Made by a program: the position numbers and the translations under genes. From Segatella copri (GTDB lineage: Bacteria > Bacteroidota > Bacteroidia > Bacteroidales > Bacteroidaceae): DNA of 64,000 bases. Below, piece by piece: positions 33,775 through 42,564 of this stretch (position 1 is its first letter; every line of letters begins with the position of its first letter). Under the pieces are notes generated by a model. The model was not told where the DNA came from. It did not search any database and saw only the letters and a program-made list of their open reading frames with translations. Where the stretch lies: assembly GCF_002224675.1 (NCBI RefSeq), contig NZ_NMPZ01000013.1, positions 1 through 64,000 on the forward strand, in the 5' to 3' direction.

Positions 33775-36700
33775 AACTGAAGTTTAAGATACAACAATAT
33801 CAGACCGATGCCGTGGAGAGCGTCATCAACGTCTTCAAGGGACAGCCCAACCAAGCCAATCTGGAATACAGGATGGATAAGGGAAAACTGTATGTGGTTG
33901 ACAGCAAGAAGCATGACATCAAAATCGTTCAAACCGATGTTTTTGCCGATAGCAATGATACCGGCAATAACCTGGGTTATAAGAACAACCGACTTGCCAT
34001 GGATAAAGTGGCTCTCTTTGAAAACATCCGACAGATTCAGACCGATAACAATATCCATCAGGATGAAGAACTCTGCCAGAAACTCGGTGCCTGCCAGCTC
34101 GATGTGGAGATGGAAACAGGTACGGGAAAGACTTACGTCTATATCAAGACGATGTTCGAACTGAACAAGCAGTATGGCTGGACCAAGTTTATCGTGGTGG
34201 TTCCAAGCATCGCCATCCGAGAAGGAGTGAAGAAGAGCTTCGACATCACGGTAGATCACTTCATGGAGCAATACGGCAAGAAGGCTCGCTACTTCATCTA
34301 CGACAGCAGCAGCCTCAACGACATCGACACCTTCTCGCAGAGCAACGACATCAGCGTGATGATCATCAACACCCAAGCCTTCAACACCATGAAGGAAGGA
34401 GCCAAGAATAAGGCGGCACGCATCATCAACTCAGAACGAGATGAGTTCGGTTCCCGAAAACCTATCGCCGTTCTTGCTGCCAACAACCCTATCATCATCC
34501 TGGATGAACCGCAGAAGATGGGAGGTGCCGCTACACAGACGGCACTCAAAGCCTTCAATCCGCTCTTCACCCTGAACTACTCCGCTACCCACAAGGAGCA
34601 CCACAACACGGTGTATGTGCTCGATGCTCTTGATGCCTACAATCACAAACTGGTGAAGAAGATAGAGGTAGTAGGCTTCGAACTGAAGAACCTGAAAGGT
34701 ACCGACAGCTATATCTATTTTGCAGAGCTGCTGCTCTCGAAAGACAAGGCACCACAGGTAAGACTGGAGATAGAACAGCAGAGCACTACGGGAGCCATCA
34801 AACGAATCTACAAGAAGTTGGGAGAAGGCGATGACCTCTATAGTGCCTCTGGAAACATGCTGCAATACAAGGGATTCATGATTACCGATATCGTGGTGGA
34901 TGCCCGTCAGCCGACTCGCAGCCAGATAAAGTTCAGCAACGGCGAAAGTCTGATGCTGAAGGAAGTAATCGGCAATGTAACTGCCGACCACAAGGCTCGC
35001 ATCCAGATAAGGGAAACCATCAAGGCGCACTTCCGAAAAGAAAGTGCCCTCTTCCATCGTGGCATCAAGTGCCTCTCCCTTTTCTTCATCGACGAGGTTG
35101 CCAAGTATCGCCAGTATGATAAAGACGGCAATGCGCTGCTGGGACGCTATGGAGAGATATTCGAACAGGAATACCGGGCAGAGCTGAACGAAAATCAGAA
35201 TATGTACGACCCGGAGTATATGCAGTATCTCAGCTGCATCCCTGTCAACAAGACCCATGAAGGTTATTTCTCCATCGACCCCAAGACCAAGCGCATCAAG
35301 GACAGCGATGAGAAGAAGGGAGCAGGAAGCGACGACGTATCGGCTTACGACCTGATTATGAAGGACAAGGAAAGACTGCTGAGTCTCGACCCTGCTTACT
35401 CGCCAGTTCGCTTCATCTTCTCCCACTCTGCCTTGCGAGAAGGATGGGACAATCCGAACATCTTCCAGATCTGTTCGCTCAGACAGGCTAACAGCATCTC
35501 GCAGAAGCGCCAGGAAGTGGGACGAGGATTGCGACTCTGTGTTGACAACAAGGGAGTGCGACAGGATGCCGATACCCTACAGGGACAGGTGCAGCAGATT
35601 AACCGTCTTACCGTGATTGCCTCAGAGGGCTATGCAGATTTCGTAAACGACCTGCAGAAGAATATTTCGGAAGATCTCTACGACCGTCCGAAGGTTGCCG
35701 ACATCGACTACTTCGATGGAAAGACCTTCACGATTGAGGATGGCAGCAAGCACAGTATCACGACGACAGAAGCCAAGAAGATTTATTTCTACCTGGTGAA
35801 GAATGGTTATGTGGATGACGAAAGTCATGTAACCGATGCTTACCGCTCTGCTGCAACATCAGGAACACTCGCCTCATTGCCAGACGAAGTAAAGCCATAC
35901 GGCAAATGGATTCACAAACTGATAGAAGGCGTTTGGAATCCTTCAGCCCTTGATGGAATGATAGAAAACGGAAGTACGCCGCAGACTCCGGAGAACAGAC
36001 TGAATGAGAACTTCACGAAGAAGGAATTCCAGGAACTCTGGAATCGCATCAACCACAAATACGCCTATACGGTAAACTTCGAAAGCAAGGAACTGATAGA
36101 GAAAGCCATTGCCGCCATCAATAAGGAACTGGTGGTTTCGAGACTGAGCTACGTGGTAACCCGAGGAGTACAGAAAACGGAACTGAAGCACGACGATATG
36201 AAGGCAGGCAGCATGATGGTGCAGGAAGAAATGCAGCATGATGACCTGAGAACGGATGTGGTAAGCACCGTAAAGTACGACCTGCTAGGCAAGATAGCCG
36301 CCAACACCCGATTGACCCGCAAGACCATCGCCGGGATTCTATCCCAAATCATGCCAAGCAAGTTTGATATGTACAAGGTGAATCCGGAAGAGTTTATCCG
36401 CAGGGTAAGCCGTCTGATACTGGAGCAGAAAGCCACCATCATCGTAGATCATATCAGTTACAACGAGATAGAGGGGAGCTACGATTCCGCCATTTTTACG
36501 GAGGAGAAGCATACCTCGCTCGACAAGGCTTACCAGGGAAGGAAGAGCATCGTGGATTATGTGTTTACCGATGGTACGGCAAAGCAGAGTGTGGAGCGCA
36601 AGTTCGTGGAAGACCTCGATACGAGCACCGACGTTGCCGTATATGCCAAATTGCCAAAAGGTTTCCATATTCCTACCCCTGTGGGCAATTATTCTCCCGA

Positions 36701-36905
36701 CTGGGCGATAGCCTTCAAGGATGGTGCCGTGAAGCATGTCTATTTCGTAGCCGAAACCAAGGGCAGCATGTCAACCCTCGACTTGCGAGGCATAGAAGAT
36801 GGCAAGATAGCCTGTGCCGACAGGCTCTTCGAACAACTCTCAGGTTCGGGCATCTACTATCATAAGGTAACCAACTACGACGACTTGATGGAATGGGTGA
36901 AATAA
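33771..36905 (+). CDS. res: Type III restriction endonuclease subunit (Res)
   Basis: 1044 aa. SF2 helicase with Walker A METGTGKT (P-loop ~114-121) and DEPQ (245-248) in place of DExH, as usual for Res; a helicase C domain with QKRQEVGRGLRL; C-terminal PD-(D/E)XK nuclease with P976-D977, E995 and K997 (SPDW...VAETKG). It works with Mod to cut DNA carrying unmethylated inverted sites. All motifs look intact. ATGA overlap with mod; the PLD-helicase follows after 10 nt. Confidence 0.93.
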   Translation: MKLKFKIQQYQTDAVESVINVFKGQPNQANLEYRMDKGKLYVVDSKKHDIKIVQTDVFADSNDTGNNLGYKNNRLAMDKVALFENIRQIQTDNNIHQDEELCQKLGACQLDVEMETGTGKTYVYIKTMFELNKQYGWTKFIVVVPSIAIREGVKKSFDITVDHFMEQYGKKARYFIYDSSSLNDIDTFSQSNDISVMIINTQAFNTMKEGAKNKAARIINSERDEFGSRKPIAVLAANNPIIILDEPQKMGGAATQTALKAFNPLFTLNYSATHKEHHNTVYVLDALDAYNHKLVKKIEVVGFELKNLKGTDSYIYFAELLLSKDKAPQVRLEIEQQSTTGAIKRIYKKLGEGDDLYSASGNMLQYKGFMITDIVVDARQPTRSQIKFSNGESLMLKEVIGNVTADHKARIQIRETIKAHFRKESALFHRGIKCLSLFFIDEVAKYRQYDKDGNALLGRYGEIFEQEYRAELNENQNMYDPEYMQYLSCIPVNKTHEGYFSIDPKTKRIKDSDEKKGAGSDDVSAYDLIMKDKERLLSLDPAYSPVRFIFSHSALREGWDNPNIFQICSLRQANSISQKRQEVGRGLRLCVDNKGVRQDADTLQGQVQQINRLTVIASEGYADFVNDLQKNISEDLYDRPKVADIDYFDGKTFTIEDGSKHSITTTEAKKIYFYLVKNGYVDDESHVTDAYRSAATSGTLASLPDEVKPYGKWIHKLIEGVWNPSALDGMIENGSTPQTPENRLNENFTKKEFQELWNRINHKYAYTVNFESKELIEKAIAAINKELVVSRLSYVVTRGVQKTELKHDDMKAGSMMVQEEMQHDDLRTDVVSTVKYDLLGKIAANTRLTRKTIAGILSQIMPSKFDMYKVNPEEFIRRVSRLILEQKATIIVDHISYNEIEGSYDSAIFTEEKHTSLDKAYQGRKSIVDYVFTDGTAKQSVERKFVEDLDTSTDVAVYAKLPKGFHIPTPVGNYSPDWAIAFKDGAVKHVYFVAETKGSMSTLDLRGIEDGKIACADRLFEQLSGSGIYYHKVTNYDDLMEWVK

Positions 36906-36915
36906 GTGAAGAATT

Positions 36916-39900
36916 ATGGAACAGCCGAAACAGATAAACAATACCAGCGAACGATTGGTGGACGACCTGAAGTCGAGGTTGTCCACCCAAAGTCGCATAT
37001 CCATCGCCGCCGCCTCTTTCTCCATCTACGCCTTCGAAGCCATGAAGGCGGAACTGGAGAAGGTGGAGGAAGTGCGCTTTATCTTCATCTCGCCAACCTT
37101 TGTGGCAGACAAGACGAAGAAAGAGAAGCGGGAGTTTTACATTCCGAAGTTGAACCGTGAGCGCAACCTCTATGGTACGGAGTTTGAAATCAAACTCCGC
37201 AACCAGCTGTCGCAGAAAGCCATCGCCAAGGAGTGTGCGGCATGGATTCGGAAGAAAGTAAAATTCAAGTCCAATTCTTCTCAGGAAGGAATGGGCGGAT
37301 TCCTGCATCTCTGTGATGGTGAACCTTCTGCCCTACCAGTCTTTGACATGAATGCGCCCAGCAAGCAGCATGTTTATCTTCCTTTTGATGATTTCAGCAC
37401 CACCCAACTGGGTTGTGAAAAGGGCAACAATGTCTATACGATGGTCAATGTGCTGCCTTCTCCTTCTGCTGAGGCTTATCTGCAGATATTCAACCAGCAA
37501 TGGAAGAACGACGAGAAGTTCAAGGACGTAACTGCCAGGGTTTTGGAATACATCGAGACGGTTTATCAGGAGAATGCGCCCGAATACATCTACTTCATCG
37601 CTCTCTACAACATCTTCCATGAATTTCTGGAAGATATTTCAGAAGATGTTCTTCCGAATGAGCGTACCGGATTCAAGAACAGTCTCATCTGGAACAAGCT
37701 ATACAACTTTCAGAAGGATGCGGCACTCGCCATCATCAACAAGCTGGAGAAATACAACGGCTGTATTCTTGCCGACAGTGTGGGATTGGGAAAGACCTTT
37801 ACTGCACTTGCCGTCATCAAGTATTACGAAAACCGCAACAAGAGTGTACTGGTGCTTTGCCCGAAAAAGCTGAATGAGAACTGGATTACCTTTCGTTCCA
37901 ATTACAAGAACAATCCGATAGCTGGCGACCGTCTGCGCTACGACATCCTCTTCCATACCGACCTTTCACGAGAACATGGAAGTTCCAACGGCTTGGATCT
38001 GGACCACATCAACTGGGGCAACTACGACCTCGTGGTCATCGACGAAAGTCATAACTTCCGCAATGGAGGAAACGTAGATGAAGAGGAAGATGATGATGAG
38101 CAGCAGGAGGAAAGAAAGGAAAACAGATATCAGAAACTGATGAACCGGGTGATTCGTACCGGTGTGAAAACGAAGGTACTGATGCTGAGTGCTACCCCTG
38201 TGAACAATAGGTTTGGTGATTTGAAGAACCAGTTGCAGCTGGCTTACGAAGGCAGAAGCAGCTCGTTTGACGAAGCATTGGGACTAGGCAAGAACGTAGA
38301 TGATATCTTTACGAATGCCCAGAAGGTATATAACCACTGGGCAAAACTAAAAGCAGAAGAACGCACAACGGAAAGGCTGCTCAACGACCTGAGCTACGAT
38401 TTCTTCCAGTTGCTGGATGCCGTGACCATCGCCCGTTCGCGCAGCCACATCATGAAGTATTATGATACAAGTGCCATCGGTGAATTTCCACATCGTCTGC
38501 CTCCTATCTCCCGTCGTCCGAAACTCACCGACATCAGCAATGCCATCAACTTCAAGGACATCGCAACAGAACTGGACAATCTGAATCTGTCTATCTACAC
38601 CCCGTCGCTCTATCTGCACGATAGTGCCAGAAACAGCTATACCATCGACTATGAGGGAAGCGGCTTGTCTATCGATGGACGAGAGAAGGGATTGCGGAAT
38701 CTGATGGCTACCAACCTGCTGAAACGACTGGAAAGTTCGGTCAACTCCTTCCGCCTCACCTTGGAGCGCATCACGGCTTACATCGACGAAACCATCTCGC
38801 TCATCGACCAGGAAGCTGAAGAGATAAGAGGTTTCAGACTCAGGGATATGGATTACATCAGTTGGCGAAGAGATCTGGCGGCAGATCAGGAAGTACTCAG
38901 AATGCTGCTCCTGATGCTGGAAGATATTACGCCAGCCCATGACAGCAAGCTGCAAATGCTGATAGCAGACTTGAAGGAGAAGTTTGCCCATCCTATCAAC
39001 AAGGACAACCGGAAGGTGCTCATCTTCACAGCCTTTGCCGATACGGCAGACTATCTCTATCAGGAACTTGCCGAAAGAATCAAGGCAGACTGCGGACTGA
39101 ACGTTGCCCTTATCACGGGTAGTACAGAGGGCAAATGCACCATTCCGAAGTTTGAGTGTACATTTAATAATGTACTCACCTTCTTCTCGCCCATCTCCAA
39201 AGACAAAGGTGACATCTTTGACGAAAAGGATTGTGCCAAGAAGCCATGGATTCATGAAAACATCGATGTACTCATCGCTACAGACTGTATCTCGGAAGGT
39301 CAGAACCTGCAAGACTGCGACTATCTGATTAACTACGATATCCATTGGAACCCCGTACGCATCATCCAGCGTTTTGGACGTATTGACCGTATTGGCAGCC
39401 GAAACAAAGAAATACAGCTGGTAAACTACTGGCCTGATATGGAGCTGGACGAATATATCCAGTTGAAAGGCAGAGTGGAGAGCCGTATGAAAGCCACCGT
39501 TCTGACTTCTACAGGAGACGACAACCTACTGAGCGACAACGAAAAGGGCGACCTGGAATATCGCAGGAAGCAGTTGAAGCATCTGCAGGAAGAAGTGGTT
39601 GACATTGAGGATATGGACACCGGCATCAACATCATGGACCTGGGATTGAACGAGTTTCGTCTCGACCTCCTATCATATATCAAGGAACATCCCGACATAG
39701 AGCATGCTCCTTTCGGAATGAATGCTGTGGCAGGTGCAAAGGGCGATGTCAAGCCCGGCGTCATCTATGTGTTGAAGAATCGCAACAATGCAGTGAACAT
39801 CGACAAGAAAAACCTACTTCATCCTTTCTATATGGTGTATCTGTCGGATGATGGCGAGGTTATCTGCGACCATCTTCATCCCAAGAAGCTGCTGGATACC

Positions 39901-40152
39901 CTGCGATTGCTCTGCAAGGACAAGAAGGAATACGACAGAAATCTTTGTGCCCTGCTGAGTAAGGAAACCTGCGACGGTAGACACATGGAACATTATAGCG
40001 ACCTGTTGCAGAAGGCCATCGACAGTATGGTACGCATCAAGGAAGAGAGCGACATAGACAGTCTTTTCTCGTTGGGTGAAACCACGGCTTTAACCAATGA
40101 GATCAAGGGGTTGGATGACTTTGAACTCATCACCTTCCTGGTTATCAGATAA
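36916..40152 (+). CDS. SNF2/RapA-type helicase with N-terminal PLD-like domain
   Basis: 1078 aa. Residues ~1-165 form a PLD-like domain (RISIAAASFSIYAFEAM... VRFIFISPTF). The expected HxK catalytic motif reads H131-L-C-D, without Lys, so phospholipase-type nuclease activity is doubtful. SNF2 ATPase: Walker A DSVGLGKT (~287-294), DESH (376-379), a Glu/Asp-rich insert (~390-400), LSATP, and motif VI QRFGRIDRIGS. The 10-nt spacing after res makes it part of the same operon. Relatives travel with type III systems; a motor that remodels DNA or cooperates with Res is an inference. Confidence 0.85.
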   Translation: MEQPKQINNTSERLVDDLKSRLSTQSRISIAAASFSIYAFEAMKAELEKVEEVRFIFISPTFVADKTKKEKREFYIPKLNRERNLYGTEFEIKLRNQLSQKAIAKECAAWIRKKVKFKSNSSQEGMGGFLHLCDGEPSALPVFDMNAPSKQHVYLPFDDFSTTQLGCEKGNNVYTMVNVLPSPSAEAYLQIFNQQWKNDEKFKDVTARVLEYIETVYQENAPEYIYFIALYNIFHEFLEDISEDVLPNERTGFKNSLIWNKLYNFQKDAALAIINKLEKYNGCILADSVGLGKTFTALAVIKYYENRNKSVLVLCPKKLNENWITFRSNYKNNPIAGDRLRYDILFHTDLSREHGSSNGLDLDHINWGNYDLVVIDESHNFRNGGNVDEEEDDDEQQEERKENRYQKLMNRVIRTGVKTKVLMLSATPVNNRFGDLKNQLQLAYEGRSSSFDEALGLGKNVDDIFTNAQKVYNHWAKLKAEERTTERLLNDLSYDFFQLLDAVTIARSRSHIMKYYDTSAIGEFPHRLPPISRRPKLTDISNAINFKDIATELDNLNLSIYTPSLYLHDSARNSYTIDYEGSGLSIDGREKGLRNLMATNLLKRLESSVNSFRLTLERITAYIDETISLIDQEAEEIRGFRLRDMDYISWRRDLAADQEVLRMLLLMLEDITPAHDSKLQMLIADLKEKFAHPINKDNRKVLIFTAFADTADYLYQELAERIKADCGLNVALITGSTEGKCTIPKFECTFNNVLTFFSPISKDKGDIFDEKDCAKKPWIHENIDVLIATDCISEGQNLQDCDYLINYDIHWNPVRIIQRFGRIDRIGSRNKEIQLVNYWPDMELDEYIQLKGRVESRMKATVLTSTGDDNLLSDNEKGDLEYRRKQLKHLQEEVVDIEDMDTGINIMDLGLNEFRLDLLSYIKEHPDIEHAPFGMNAVAGAKGDVKPGVIYVLKNRNNAVNIDKKNLLHPFYMVYLSDDGEVICDHLHPKKLLDTLRLLCKDKKEYDRNLCALLSKETCDGRHMEHYSDLLQKAIDSMVRIKEESDIDSLFSLGETTALTNEIKGLDDFELITFLVIR

Positions 40153-40207
40153 GCAATCTGTCTAATCATAAAATTCCAAGTTCAATGTTCAAAGTAAAAA
40201 AGAACTT

Positions 40208-40870
40208 ATGAATATATTAAATTTTCCCGACTTTACGTTGGTAAACCGAGTAGTACCCAAGGTGGCTTTTTATAGCCATCTTGAGGTAACGGCTCGCATG
40301 AAATCTGCATTTGTTGAGAATGTAGAGCAGGTAGTTTGGCTCTATAAGTTGGCACCCAGCAATCTGCACGTGGCAGATGGAAAGGATGTTCACGAACTCA
40401 CCATCTTTCTTATTAAGCTTAAAAAGGGGATTTCAGACAGCTCTGACATCTTCCGTTATATTGATAGCAAGTTACCCCGACATACGATTTTCATCATTCA
40501 ACAGGATAACCGATATCAGCTATTGGTAAACTACAAGCAATGGAAGGATGCTTCTGCTGGCACATTCGAGATTATCAAGTCATTTTCTACAGACTGGTTA
40601 TCAGAAGAAATGCTATCTCTCCGTCTGGATAGTGCTTCTAATATGGATACACTCTATGAATCCTTGGTTCGCCAGATTGCATCAACCCAGATTACTTCTT
40701 CTCAGCAGGATCTGCATCAAGCCGTTTCCCAGACCATTCAAATAGAAGCAATAAAAAAGGAAATGGCTGCTATCAGAAAGAAAGAACTGAAAGAGCAGCA
40801 ACCGCAAAAGAAATTTGCCTTACATCAAAAATACATGCAGCTAAAAAAGATGCTGGAGGAACATATTTAA
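40208..40870 (+). CDS. DUF4391-like protein
   Basis: 220 aa, soluble. N-terminal two thirds (LVNRVVPKVAFYSHL... VEQVVWLYKLAPSNLHV... ELTIFLIKLK... IFIIQQDNRYQLLVNYK) match the DUF4391 pattern as I know it. The last ~50 residues are a Lys/Glu/Gln coiled coil. DUF4391 genes recur beside Mod, Res and PLD-helicase genes; the role is unknown. Fifty-five nt after the helicase, same strand; likely the last gene of the operon. Confidence 0.7.
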   Translation: MNILNFPDFTLVNRVVPKVAFYSHLEVTARMKSAFVENVEQVVWLYKLAPSNLHVADGKDVHELTIFLIKLKKGISDSSDIFRYIDSKLPRHTIFIIQQDNRYQLLVNYKQWKDASAGTFEIIKSFSTDWLSEEMLSLRLDSASNMDTLYESLVRQIASTQITSSQQDLHQAVSQTIQIEAIKKEMAAIRKKELKEQQPQKKFALHQKYMQLKKMLEEHI

Positions 40871-40958
40871 CGAATGGGAATAATGACTGCCATCATAAAA
40901 AGATATACATAAAAATAAAGTTTAACATGAAATCCTTGCAAAAATCAATTTTTATATT

Positions 40959-40966
40959 TACCTTTG
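40959..40966 (+). promoter_or_regulatory. Promoter -7 box before the HD remnant
   Basis: TACCTTTG with TTG at 40936-40938, 20-nt spacer. It now probably drives the DAACS symporter through the remnant. Confidence 0.65.
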
Positions 40967-40997
40967 TATAAGTAATTAGTTTTAAAAACATAAGATT

Positions 40998-41127
40998 ATG
41001 ACAAACAAGGAATTGACACTCGCCCAACTGATGAGGGCGATGATTAAGTACGATATCACCTCCGCGACCATGTATTCCGCTCGGAGTCAGCCATCAGAAT
41101 GCTGAATGATATGTGGGGGTTGGAATA
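40998..41127 (+). pseudogene. Internally deleted copy of the HD-domain gene
   Basis: The first 19 codons (MTNKELTLAQLMRAMIKYD) and the last ~80 nt (...ATGATATGTGGGGGTTGGAATAA) match the intact gene at 29618 with a few substitutions; about 380 nt are missing between. The junction shifts the frame, giving only ~35 codons. Even the 12 nt before the ATG are conserved. See findings. Confidence 0.85.
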
Positions 41128-41166
41128 AGGAGAATACTTTTGTCTAAAAAATAATAATTTAAAATC

Positions 41167-42453
41167 ATGGTAAAAACAATGAATGATATTGGAAATAGAC
41201 AACCGGATAGCAATGCTGGCAGCAGTAAGCAAAAAGGAGTGAAGAATAAGCAAACCCGGCAGCTGGTACTATGGATTGGCGCTTTGATAGTAGGCGCAGT
41301 TTTGGGTATGTTCGGCATCAGCTGGCTGGATGGCCTGATGAATTTCATCGCCACGGTCTATACCCGCTTATTCCAGCTTCTGGCAGTACCAACCATAGCC
41401 TTGGCAGTCATCACCACCCTGGCATCCTTGGGCAACCAGGCAGATACCGGTAAGATATTCCGCCACGCCATCACCTACACCCTGCTCACGACGATAGCAG
41501 CTGCGGCAGTGGGACTGGTGCTTTACAACATCGTTTCTCCAGGCAATTTACCTACAGCCTTGGTGCAGAGCGGAATGGCAGATGTTCCCCAAAAGCTGGG
41601 AGAAACCAGCTATTATGACCATATTCTTGGGGTAATACCCAACAACATCATCAAGCCGTTTGCCGAAGGAAATGTACTCTCCATCCTGATTTTGGCGGCA
41701 GCAGCAGGTATTGCTTTAACCAAAATGCCATCAAGCGACAAGAAAGAAGTCGTGATGAAGGGATTGTTTGGATTACAGGATCTGCTTTTCATGCTGATTC
41801 ATGGATTAATCTGGGCTCTGCCTCTGGGTATCGTTGCCTTTGCAGCACAACTCTCAGCCCAGTTCTCCGCAGGAATCGTGATGGCTTCTCTAGGAAAGTA
41901 CGTAGCTGTTATCCTGGGAGGTAATGTCATTCAATTCTTCATCATCCTCCCGCTCTTCCTCTTGGCAAGAGGCTTGAATCCTGTGCGTACACTGGGCAAG
42001 ATGATGCCGGCAGTATTGATGGCTCTGTTTACAAAGAGTTCGGCTGCGACGTTGCCGGTAACGATGCAGACAGCAGAAGATAGACTGGGAGTTTCCAATC
42101 AGGTTTCCCGCTTCGTATTGCCTATCTGTACTACCATCAACATGAATGGTTGCGCTGCGTTTATCCTCGTAACTTCCTTATTTCTGATGCAGAATGGAGG
42201 AATGCCCTTACCTTGGACTACGATGATTCTCTGGCTCTTCATTTCAGTTATCTCAGCAGTGGGTAATGCAGGAGTGCCGATGGGATGTTATTTCCTTACC
42301 CTATCTCTGATGTCCGGTATCAATGCTCCTATCGGCATCATGGGTATTATCCTGCCAATCTATACCATTATCGACATGGTAGAAACGGCAGAGAATGTAT
42401 GGTCAGACTCCTGTGTCTGCGCCATGGTGGATAAGGACTTGAAAGACCAGTAA
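41167..42453 (+). CDS. DAACS-family dicarboxylate/amino-acid:cation symporter
   Basis: 428 aa GltP/GltT/DctA-type transporter. Ser-rich HP1 motif SSAATLPVT, TM7-like TTINMNGCA (usual NMDGT, here NMNGC), HP2/TM8 GNAGVPMGC and IDMVETAENVWSDSC. It takes up glutamate, aspartate or C4-dicarboxylates with cations. The NMDGT to NMNGC change may alter coupling or selectivity. Basic, Ser/Lys-rich N-terminus of about 35 residues before TM1. Own transcription probably from 40959. Confidence 0.9.
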   Translation: MVKTMNDIGNRQPDSNAGSSKQKGVKNKQTRQLVLWIGALIVGAVLGMFGISWLDGLMNFIATVYTRLFQLLAVPTIALAVITTLASLGNQADTGKIFRHAITYTLLTTIAAAAVGLVLYNIVSPGNLPTALVQSGMADVPQKLGETSYYDHILGVIPNNIIKPFAEGNVLSILILAAAAGIALTKMPSSDKKEVVMKGLFGLQDLLFMLIHGLIWALPLGIVAFAAQLSAQFSAGIVMASLGKYVAVILGGNVIQFFIILPLFLLARGLNPVRTLGKMMPAVLMALFTKSSAATLPVTMQTAEDRLGVSNQVSRFVLPICTTINMNGCAAFILVTSLFLMQNGGMPLPWTTMILWLFISVISAVGNAGVPMGCYFLTLSLMSGINAPIGIMGIILPIYTIIDMVETAENVWSDSCVCAMVDKDLKDQ

Positions 42454-42512
42454 ATATAGAATAAACACCTAGCATATAAAATAGAACATCAACCTGTAGT
42501 GATGAGGCTCAG

Positions 42513-42542
42513 GGGAGGTTGTCTATCCACGGACAATCTCCC
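42513..42542. terminator. Hairpin between convergent genes
   Basis: GGGAGGTTGTC (42513-42523) with GACAATCTCCC (42532-42542), one G-T pair, 8-nt loop. It separates the symporter from the AAA protein. Confidence 0.55.
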
Positions 42543-42564
42543 ATAAGCCAGGATACCACCCTAT

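Noticed and set aside
31849..40870. DISARM defence system
   Set aside because: It has a methylase, SNF2 and PLD parts, but no DrmA/DUF1998 or DrmB; Mod and Res show clear type III features.
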